In this document: piece after piece, positions 42,633-53,049 of the stretch
Position numbering within the stretch: position 1 is the first letter of the stretch
Layout of the letters: each line of letters opens with the position of its first letter
Origin: Campanula takesimana
Lineage: Eukaryota > Streptophyta > Magnoliopsida > Asterales > Campanulaceae
Direction of reading: 5' to 3'
Assembly: GCA_026119855.1 (NCBI GenBank)
Contig: JAOWBW010000060.1
Span: 2,108,001 to 2,172,000 of the forward strand
DNA length: 64,000 nucleotides
Translations under genes and position numbers: made by a program
Notes under the pieces: generated by a model
Seen by the model: only the letters and a program-made list of their open reading frames with translations
Database searches by the model: none
What the model was told of the DNA's origin: nothing

Positions 42633-43322
42633 CCCGTTTATGATCTATAATTCTAATATTATTGTGATATAATTATTTAATATGATTATTTAATTGGTAT
42701 CATCATGATAAGATGAATTTATGTGATGGAATTTTATATGAGATATAAAATATGCATGCTAGTTTATATGGGATTATGTGATTGTAATATTAATTTGATT
42801 CATATGTATGATCGCATGATTAGATTATCATGTTATAATTGGATTATATTTGTTGATGATCTATATCTAATTTGTATATGGAATAAATTGGTTATTGATT
42901 ATATAAATTAGATTGGTTAAAATTCGTAATCTAAAATTTCGTGTTATTATAATCTGATTATGTATAAACATGATAAAGGGATTGATCGAATTTCTGAAAA
43001 ACTGAAAAATCTGGGAATCTGGACATCGTCGCCGTACGGCTGTTTTAGCGCCGCACGGCTGCTATGGCGCCGTACGGCGCGTGCCCCGATTTCCAGAAAC
43101 TCTTCTTTTTTCTGGTGTTTAGATTGTTCTGTAAATTGTTTACAAAATTCGAATCTGGAAACTGAAACTGCTTTCAGACGGCTGGTTTTCGAAACCGTGT
43201 TTCTTGAAACAGTTTTCAACCGAGAAATCTAGAAAAGTTGCAGAAATCAGAATTCTAAAGAGTTTAGGATTGCTGTAATCTGTGAGATTGATGAGACATT
43301 AAAAGGGTCTTGAAACAAGTGA
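42633..43322 (+). mobile_element. 5' leader of D, then junction with H
   Basis: AT-rich leader with no gag. CCGTACGG/CCGCACGG words lie at 43031, 43050 and 43069 (19-bp steps). Somewhere before 43323 the sequence passes into the 3' part of element H, whose extra ORF ends at 43323. No LTR or duplication marks the joint, so it is probably a deletion junction. Confidence 0.55.
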
Positions 43323-43482
43323 TCACTCTAGACGTTTTGCGGTCGTTTCAACTTCATCAGTGTTCTCTTCATCCATCTTCTCTTGTTCATCATTCTTTCT
43401 TTCCTAATCATTCTTTTGCCCATCATCACTAAATTCTAGGCTTTCAACATTGACCACTCTCTTAACATTCTCACCATCAGCA
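43323..43482 (-). pseudogene. 3' end of H extra ORF
   Basis: Acidic tail ...VNVESLEFSDDGQKND, one TAG, then EQEKMDEENTDEVETTAKRL and TGA at 43323-43325. Reads in frame with 53050 onward if element G and one CCATC copy are taken out. Confidence 0.65.
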
Positions 43483-43487
43483 CCATC

Positions 43488-46013
43488 TGACACGCCCCCA
43501 GGTCCCGGGATCCCCTAATAGAACCTCGAACCTGGATGGAGTGCCTAACGAGGAACAAGAAACTTAACAAGAAACTTAATGACATTTGTTTAACAAATTG
43601 ACATGATATATATATATACTCTAGAGTAAGGAGCTATACTAGCTCACAACACGAGTTCTAGACAAGAAAATTTAAAACCAAACTTAATACATACACAGCG
43701 GAAACATGCCTAGCACATAAGCTGGCATTAAGAGTACTATACAAGATGTCTAGTGACAACAAGAGCTGAACAAGACTGTCTACCCCAAAATAAGGAGTTA
43801 CAAAACCCATAATACATCGTCCTCACCAAGTGTAAAAGGACACAAGCCCCAAAATAATCACGACCTGCGAAGCAAGCCCCCAACTATGTCGAGCCTCACT
43901 GCGCACTATCCTTCCTTTCCTGGGGGGGGGGAAACAAATAAAGGGTGAGATAAATCTCAGTAAGCTATTAGATGCAACTACATGACATGTTATCATGCAC
44001 TTCAAGTAGATACTCAAGTAATCATATATCAAGTATCATCAAGTAACAAGTATATGAGAGGATAATCCACTCATCAAGTAGCACATAAGGTTAACCAAGC
44101 AAGTTATAAGGATATTGCTTCCTTCCTTATTCCTCCCAAGAATACCATTGTTGTCGCAGCTTGTATTACTTTGACAATCACGATCAATAACAGGAACTGA
44201 TTATTCAGTATATATCAGAAGACCCGGTAACCAGTGTCATTCTCAATATCAGTACTCATGATTATTCACGAGGTGTTCGGGACGGGAGTTTAGCATTCAC
44301 TTAAGTCAGGCTTATTGCTCCAACTAAGGAAGCTATGCCCTTACTATGGCCGGTAGTAAGGGGTCGGGCGGAAATTCATAGGGACCCGATTGTCACTTAA
44401 ACCCCAGCTCTCCCGACAAGCGTGAACCTATACATTTTCGAACAAGCAAGGAGAACCAGCTGGACTCACACAAGAAAGTACAAGTAGATATTTACTTGAA
44501 CTACGGGAGAAGAACTAATCCAAAGTAGTGGACTAGCTCAACAAGGAACATGCTTCAAGTAATCAAGAAGTCACCTTGTATCAAGCAAATGTATGCAATG
44601 TTTGCACATACACAACAAGAACATGTCTCATACACATTAGTGCTTGTTCATAGCACTTTCAAGTTCACTACCATACATATGTATTGGTGTCAAGCCAAGT
44701 ACAAGATTTTATTATCTTATATTCAAATTATAATCCAATTCTTTGGATGTTCAAGTCACGTACAAGATTTTAATGTCTTATACTTCAAATTATATCCCAA
44801 TCTTTGGACATTCAAACAAGTATAAGAGTTATACATTTACTCTTACAAAATTCCAATCCTATTCTTAGGATGTTCAAGTCTAAGACCTTATGCTAAGGCC
44901 TCTAAGGTGCACAATCATTGGATTTACAACAAGTATAACACATTAGTGCTTGTTCATAGCACTTTCAAGACATAAAGAAGAGATACTACTCTTATACTTA
45001 TGTTCTCATTTGAGTTCTATAAGTATTAATGTTCAAGACTAAGTTCTAATGCCCTCAAAAGTTACAATTACACTTGCTAGGACATCTTATACCAAGGCTA
45101 TATGCCTTAGGAGAGGTAAGGTTTCATCTCCATTTAGTTTGAACAACTATTGTGCAACAGGGGTTTTGGGCGGTCGCCCAACCCCATCCTGGGCGGTCGC
45201 CCAAGATCACAATTTCAGAACCAAAATCTCTGCCTTAGTGGGCGGTCGCCCAAAGCCCCATGGGCGGTCGCCCAAGGCCAAAATCTGCAAAAACCCAATT
45301 TCTTCCCAGACTTAGAATTCTCCGTCCCAAGCGTAGGAGTAACTTTTACTAACATTTTTAACACTCCCAGGATGCACTAACAAGCTTAAAACCAATTCTT
45401 TCATTTTAATTTCCTTACTTTACATAGTAGGATATACTCCCTTTGTCCCACAATTACAAGTACCACAAAAATTGTCCCAAACACAAAATTAACATTCACA
45501 AGTATCAAGAATAACATTTATGCATGTTATTACAAGCAAGGGGGAGCTAATAACTTACCTAGTCAAAATTCAAGTTGACCCAAACTTATTTCTGTTCGGC
45601 CTGGAACGCTCTATTCAACGCCACGAATATTAATCCGGGATCAGAATCAAGAACGGAGGGATAATTAAGCTCGAGGAGTCGAGAATAGGGTGAAACCCTA
45701 ACCTAGCTTTTCAGAACAGAGGAAGAGCAACGTAAAATGATTTGGGAAATTTGCCTCAGAGAAGAAGGCAAACAACATTTATCCTTTCAACTTTCAAAAA
45801 TGACACTTAGGCCCCTCAAGTTTCACTTTTAACAAAAAGACCCCTAAAGTCAAATTTTCACAAATGACCCAAAAGTCAAAACTAGACATTTAACCACCTT
45901 AACTATTTAAAGCAGTTAATAATTTAACCCAAGTAAAACTAACACATAATATGCAAGTTCAAGTATTTAACAAGTATGTCAAATATTTAACAAGAAATAG
46001 GATGGGTGTTACA
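43488..46013 (-). repeat. 3' LTR of G (2526 bp)
   Basis: Longer than its partner mainly because it keeps about 75 bp (44552-44627) missing from the 5' LTR, plus small differences in an (AT)n and a G-run. GGGCGGTCGCCC words lie at 45168, 45191, 45240 and 45262. Confidence 0.95.
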
Positions 46014-46049
46014 TCCTCCCCACCTTAAAGAAAATTCGCCCACGAATTT

Positions 46050-49000
46050 TTACTTACCAAAGTTTTCAAATAGGCTCGGGTATTTATCTCGCATCTCTTT
46101 CTCGGTTTCCCAAGTAGCCTCTTCAATTTCATGATTCCTCCACAGGACCTTCACAATAGGAATCCTTTTGGTACGCAATACTTGTTCTTTCCAGTCAAGA
46201 ATTTCAACAGGTTGTTCCTCATAAGACAAATCAGGCTGAAATGGAATAGCCTCATACTCAAGAACATGTGATTCATCTGCCATATACTTGCGAAGCATAG
46301 ATACATGGAATACATTATGAATACCAGATAAAGAAGGAGGTAAAGCCACTCTATAAGCCAACTTCCCAACTCTTTCAAGAATCTCAAAGGGACCGATATA
46401 ACGAGGAGATAACTTTCCTTTCTTCCCAAATCTCTTTATACCTCTACGAGGAGAGACCTTCAAGAATACAAAGTCACCTACCTGGAATTCAAGATCCCTT
46501 CTACGATGATCTGCATAACTCTTTTGTCTACTCTGAGCTGTGCGCAATCTATCTCGAATAAGTTTCACACTTTCAACTGACTGTTGAACCATTTCAGGAC
46601 CCAAGAGTCTAGCTTCTCCCGCTTCATCCCAGCATATAGGAGATCGACATTTTCTGCCATAAAGAGCCTCATATGGAGCCATTTCAATGCTAGACTGAAA
46701 ACTGTTATTATAAGCAAACTCAGCCAAAGGAAGATGAGTATCCCAACTGCCTTTGAAATCAATAACACAAGCACGTAACATATCCTCGAGAATCTGTATA
46801 AGTCTCTCATATTGCCCATCAGATTGAGGATGAAAAGCAGTACTGAAATTCAATTTAGTACCCATGGCACCCTGAAGAGCCTGCCAAAATCGAGAAGTAA
46901 AACGAGGATCTCTGTCAGATACAATACTCACAGGAACCCCATGCAGTCGGACTATCTCCTAAACATACAAAGATGCCAATTGAGACAATGAATATCCCAT
47001 GGACACAGACAATAAGTGAGCTGATTTAGTCAACCTGTCCACTATAACCCAAACAGCATCATGGCCTCGTCTGGTACGTGGCAAACCAGTCACAAAATCC
47101 ATAGTAATATGCTCCCATTTCCACTCTGGAATTTCTAATGGTTGCAACAAACCTGCTGGACGTTGATGTTCCACTTTCACTTGTTGACAAGTCAAACATT
47201 TGGATACATACTCAGCAATTTCTCTTTTCATATTGTTCCACCAGAAATGTTTCTTCAAGTCTTGGTACATTTTAGTACTTCCAGGATGAATAGTATACTT
47301 GGTTTTGTGAGCCTCTTCAAGAACTTTCTTCTTTATCTCAGGATCAACTGGAATACAAACTCTGCCTCGAAAGGTAAGAATTCCATCACTATTAAAAGAA
47401 AAATCTGGTTGCCTTCCTTCATTCATTCCACTAATGATTTTCTGCAATTCAGAATCAATTACCTGAGCTTCTTTGATCTGTTGGAGTAAATCTGAAGTAG
47501 CCTTTATATTAGCAAAGATAACTCCATGATTTGATTCACAAGGATTCCAGTCACACAAATCTTCAAACATCTTCCATTCACGAATCATCAAGCAAGAAAT
47601 ATAAGTCTTTCTGCTCAGTGCATCTGCCACAACATTTGCTTTTCCTGGATGATAAAGGATAGTACAATCATGATCCTTCAATTTCTCCATCCATCTACGT
47701 TGCCTCATGTTAAGATCTTTTTGAGAAAACAAGTACTTCAAACTTTTATGATCGGTAAAGACTTCAAATTTGGTTCCATACAAGTAATGCCTCCATTTAT
47801 GCAAAGCAAAAATAATCGCAGCCAATTCTAAATCATGAGTAGGATAATTCTTTTCATAAGGAGATAGTTTTCGAGAAGCATAAGCTATTACCTTGCCATC
47901 TTGCATTAGAACACAACCCAATCCTTCTTTAGAAGCATCAGTATAAACCATGAAATGCTCAGAACCATTAGGCAAAGCCAAGACTGGAGCTGTAGTCAAA
48001 CGCCTTTTCAACTCCTGAAAACTTGCTTCACATTTGTCATTCCACTCAAAAGAAATAGCTTTTCGAGTCATATTAGTCAATGGAGTAGCAATCTTGGAGA
48101 ATCCCTCAATGAACCTCCGATAATAACTAGCCAAGCCCAAGAAACTACGGATTTTAGTCACTGTAGTTGGCCTCTTCCAGTTTACAACTGCTTCAACTTT
48201 GGAAGGATCTACTGCAATACCAGTAGCAGACACAACATGCCCCAAGAATGAAACCTCTTCTAACTAGAAAGCACATTTGCTGAATTTTGCAAATAATTGT
48301 TTTTCACGAAGAACTTGTAATACCACTCTGAGATGTTGTTCATGCTCAGCCCGTGACTTAGAATACACAAGAATGTCATCAATGAATACCACCACAAAAC
48401 AATCAAGATATGGCTTGAAGATACGGTTCATCAAATCCATAAATACAGCTGGAGCATTTGTCAAACCAAATGGCATAACAATAAACTCATAATGCCCATA
48501 CCTGGTACGGAAAGCTGTCTTTGGTATATCCTCAGATCTGATTTTCAACTGATGATAACCACTTCTCAAGTCAAGCTTCGAATACACTACTGAACCCTGA
48601 AGCTGATCAAACAAGTCATCAATATGAGGTAACGGATATTTGTTCTTGATAGTTACCTGATTAAGATCTCTATAATCGATACACAATCGCAGAGTCCCAT
48701 CTTTCTTTCTAACAAATAACACTGGTGCACCCCACGGTGATACACTAGGTCTGATGAAACCCCTTTCAAGCAATTCCTCAAGCTGTGTTTTTAACTCTCT
48801 CAACTCAGCTGGAGCCATTCTATAAGGTGCTTTCGAGATTGGTGTTGTACCTGGTAATAACTCAATACAGAACTCAAGCTCTCGATCAGGTGGCATGCTA
48901 TACTCAGAAGAGAACACATCTGAAAATTCAGACACAACAGGAATATCCTCCATCTTGGGAACAGATAAACTCTGATCAAGCACACATGCGAGATACCCGG

Positions 49001-50513
49001 CACAACCACGAGATAAAAGTTTTCTAGCTTTTAAAGTAGAAATAACATGTATAGCACATAAAGGCCTATCACCTTCAAAGGTAAAATCAGGCAAACCAGG
49101 AATAGAAAAAGTTACTACTTTTCTATAACAATCAACAGATGCATGATGCACATATAGCCAATCCATGCCAAGAATCACGTCAAAGTCCCTTATAGGTAAC
49201 ACGACTAGGTCAGCAAGAAGGGCATGATCACCCACAAGGACCTCACATTTCTTGTAAACCTCAAAAGTAAACATGCAATCTCCCATAGGGGAAGATACTT
49301 CTAGCACATAAGGCATAGAATCAGGAAGAACATGCAAATGCGCCACAAAATGAGATGCCACATAAGAATGAGATGAGCCTGGATCTATCAAGACTCGCGC
49401 TCTCGTACTAGAAAGTAATATAATACCTCCTATGACTGCAAAAGACTCAGCTACACCCTGCTGATCTAGAGCAAACACTCGACCCTGAACTTTTGGTCGA
49501 CCCCCACTATCTCTCTTGGAACCTGAGGCTGGTTGACTTGCACCCCTAACTTGATTTACTCTACTTTTAGGACAATTTCTAGCAAAGTGCCCCGCTTCAC
49601 CACACACTATACACTTTCCTTGCTTTAGCCAACACTTGTCTTCAGAATGGCCTTCTTTCGAACAATAGCCACATACTCTCCTGGGACCTTAGACTGTTGT
49701 CCTCGAACCAGTTGATACACTACCTTTACTTTCAGTTGGCTGTCGGAATCGACGATCTTGGCGGCCAGATTTACCACCTTTAGAACCAGATCCCTGAGTT
49801 TTCTCTGATACACGACCAGTCATGGTTGTTCCCAACTTCACCTTGTGTTCTTCAATATCATTTTCAATAGTATAAGCCTTCTCCACTGCTTGCTGATAGC
49901 TAGTGAGCTGTAGAGAAAGAAGTTGCTTTCTATACTCAGTCCTTAACCCTTTAACAAACCTCTGTGCCTTCTTGGCTTCGTTTGGAACTAAGTGATCACA
50001 ATACCTCGCCAATTCTGTGAACTTGGTTGAGTATTGCCCCACGGTCAGACTTCCCTGCTCCAGATTAAGAAATTCCATTTCCTTTCTATCTTGGACCACT
50101 GTTGGAATAAATTGTGACTTGAATGCTTTAAGAAAATTTTCCCATGTCTGTGGTACACCTTCCAGTTCCCAACTTTTAATCAACACTTGCCACCAATGTT
50201 CAGCGGCTTTCTCAAGTTTAAAGGTTGCAAAGGTTACCTTATCACCACCTGCACATCTCAAGGCTGTAAAGATCTTCTCAATACTTTCAATCCACTCTTC
50301 TGCCTTCTTAGAATCAAATTCCCCGTCAAAACTACGAGGTTTCAGCTTCAAGAACCTTGTAAGGCGATTAGAATAATCCCAGTCAACATTATCAACCATT
50401 TCTTCTTGAGGAGTTATAGATCTCAGCTGATTACTACCACTTGTACCTTCAGAACTCATTGTACCTGTAGGTAAACACTCAGCGTTATTAATAACACCCC
50501 AAGACTCACCCAT
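46050..50513 (-). pseudogene. G gag-pol, one frame with three in-frame stops
   Basis: A single minus-strand frame of 1488 codons is broken only by TAA at 49689-49691, TAG at 48264-48266 and TAG at 46959-46961; there is no frameshift. Order: Gag (VDWDYSNRLTRFLKLKPRSF..., QWILxx-like capsid region); two zinc knuckles CGYCSKEGHSEDKC and CIVCGEAGHFARNC; aspartic protease LIDPGSSHSY; RT with FIDDIL; RNase H with YTDASKEGLG; integrase with HPGSTKMYQD...CLTCQQ zinc finger and the DRLTKSAH, SDRDPRF and QYERL catalytic segments; then a GPY/F-like region; last a chromodomain (VLWRNHEIEEATWETEKEM). The chromodomain places it among chromoviruses, probably Tekay/Del-like. Each stop could come from a C-to-T or G-to-A change. 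Confidence 0.95.
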
Positions 50514-50599
50514 ACCTAGGCCATAGACCCTATCCAGACTTAGAGCAAACCAAGGTAGCTAAACAGGGTAGCTAAACCAGGGTAGCTCTGATACCAACC

Positions 50600-53044
50600 T
50601 GACACGCCCCCAGGTCCCGGGATCCCCTAATAGAACCTCGAACCTGGATGGAGTGCCTAACGAGGAACAAGAAACTTAACAAGAAACTTAATGACATTTG
50701 TTTAACAAATTGACATGATATATATATACTCTAGAGTAAGGAGCTATACTAGCTCACAACACGAGTTCTAGACAAGAAAATTTAAAACCAAACTTAATAC
50801 ATACACAGCGGAAACATGCCTAGCACATAAGCTGGCATTAAGAGTACTATACAAGATGTCTAGTGACAACAAGAGCTGAACAAGACTGTCTACCCCAAAA
50901 TAAGGAGTTACAAAACCCATAATACATCGTCCTCACCAAGTGTAAAAGGACACAAGCCCCAAAATAATCACGACCTGCGAAGCAAGCCCCCAACTATGTC
51001 GAGCCTCACTGCGCACTATCCTTCCTTTCCTGGGGGGGGGAACAAATAAAGGGTGAGATAAATCTCAGTAAGCTATTAGATGCAACTACATGACATGTTA
51101 TCATGCACTTCAAGTAGATACTCAAGTAATCATATATCAAGTATCATCAAGTAACAAGTATATGAGAGGATAATCCACTCATCAAGTAGCACATAAGGTT
51201 AACCAAGCAAGTTATAAGGATATTGCTTCCTTCCTTATTCCTCCCAAGAATACCATTGTTGTCGCAGCTTGTATTACTTTGACAATCACGATCAATAACA
51301 GGAACTGATTATTCAGTATATATCAGAAGACCCGGTAACCAGTGTCATTCTCAATATCAGTACTCATGATTATTCACGAGGTGTTTGGGACGGGAGTTTA
51401 GCATTCACTTAAGTCAGGCTTATTGCTCCAACTAAGGAAGCTATGCCCTTACTATGGCCGGTAGTAAGGGGTCGGGCGGAAATACATAGGGACCCGATTG
51501 TCACTTAAACCCCAGCTCTCCCGACAAGCGTGAACCTATACATTTTCGAACAAGCAAGGAGAACCAGCTGGACTCACACAAGAAAGTACAAGTAGATATT
51601 TACTTGAACTACGGGAGAAGAACTAATCCAAAGTAGTGGACTAGCTCAACAAGGAACATGCATACACATTAGTGCTTGTTCATAGCACTTTCAAGTTCAC
51701 TACCATACATATGTATTGGTGTCAAGCCAAGTACAAGATTTTATTATCTTATATTCAAATTATAATCCAATTCTTTGGATGTTCAAGTCACGTACAAGAT
51801 TTTAATGTCTTATACTTCAAATTATATCCCAATCTTTGGACATTCAAACAAGTATAAGAGTTATACATTTACTCTTACAAAATTCCAATCCTATTCTTAG
51901 GATGTTCAAGTCTAAGACCTTATGCTAAGGCCTCTAAGGTGCACAATCATTGGATTCACAACAAGTATAACACATTAGTGCTTGTTCATAGCACTTTCAA
52001 GACATAAAGAAGAGATACTACTCTTATACTTATGTTCTCATTTGAGTTCTATAAGTATTAATGTTCAAGACTAAGTTCTAATGCCCTCAAAAGTTACAAT
52101 TACACTTGCTAGGACATCTTATACCAAGGTTATATGCCTTAGGAGAGGTAAGGTTTCATCTCCATTTAGTTTGAACAACTATTGTGCAACAGGGGTTTTG
52201 GGCGGTCGCCCAACCCCATCCTGGGCGGTCGCCCAAGATCACAATTTCAGAACCAAAATCTCTGCCTTAGTGGGCGGTCGCCCAAAGCCCCATGGGCGGT
52301 CGCCCAAGGCCAAAATCTGCAAAAACCCAATTTCTTCCCAGACTTAGAATTCTCCGTCCCAAGCGTAGGAGTAACTTTACTAACATTTTTAACACTCCCA
52401 GGATGCACTAACAAGCTTAAAACCAATTCTTTCATTTTAATTTCCTTACTTTACATAGTAGGATATACTCCCTTTGTCCCACAATTACAAGTACCACAAA
52501 AATTGTCCCAAACACAAAATTAACATTCACAAGTATCAAGAATAACATTTATGCATGTTATTACAAGCAAGGGGGAGCTAATAACTTACCTAGTCAAAAT
52601 TCAAGTTGACCCAAACTTATTTCTGTTCGGCCTGGAACGCTCTATTCAACGCCACGAATATTAATCCGGGATCAGAATCAAGAACGGAGGGATAATTAAG
52701 CTCGAGGAGTCGAGAATATGGTGAAACCCTAACCTAGCTTTTCAGAACAGAGGAAGAGCAACGTAAAATGATTTGGGAAATTTGCCTCAGAGAAGAAGGC
52801 AAACAACATTTATCCTTTCAACTTTCAAAAATGACACTTAGGCCCCTCAAGTTTCACTTTTAACAAAAAGACCCCTAAAGTCAAATTTTCACAAATGACC
52901 CAAAAGTCAAAACTAGACATTTAACCACCTTAACTATTTAAAGCAGTTAATAATTTAACCCAAGTAAAACTAACACATAATATGCAAGTTCAAGTATTTA
53001 ACAAGTATGTCAAATATTTAACAAGAAATAGGATGGGTGTTACA
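50600..53044 (-). repeat. 5' LTR of G (2445 bp)
   Basis: Promoter-bearing copy. GTATAAG on the minus strand (52118-52124) is a candidate TATA box. Also contains an old Stowaway-like word CTCCCTTTGTCCCACAATTA (52469), present in both LTRs. Confidence 0.94.
52200..52305 (-). promoter_or_regulatory. Four-word GGGCGGTCGCCC array in LTR G
   Basis: GGGCGGTCGCCC begins at 52200, 52223, 52272 and 52294 (steps 23, 49, 22). The array ends about 75 bp from the candidate TATA at 52119. Each word is an inverted repeat GGGCG-GT-CGCCC. The 3' LTR has the identical array. Confidence 0.65.
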
Positions 53045-53049
53045 CCATC

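Larger units (their letters stand above)
43488..53044 (-). mobile_element. Chromovirus (Ty3/gypsy) element G, complete
   Basis: 9557 bp. LTRs 43488-46013 and 50600-53044. Exact duplications CCATC lie at 43483-43487 and 53045-53049. Minus-strand termini are TGTAACACCC and CGTGTCA. The primer site TGGTATCAGAGC (50585-50596) is initiator-Met type. The purine tract AAGGTGGGGAGGA precedes the 3' LTR. I saw fewer than ten substitutions between the 2.4-kb LTRs, so this is the youngest insertion in the window along with F. It lies in the extra ORF of H. Confidence 0.96.

Noticed and set aside
45050..45380. Frames with repeated GGRPTPSWAVAQ/GGRPKPHGRS in both LTRs of G
   Set aside because: They arise from the GGGCGGTCGCCC array; the strand is opposite to the element and nothing supports translation.
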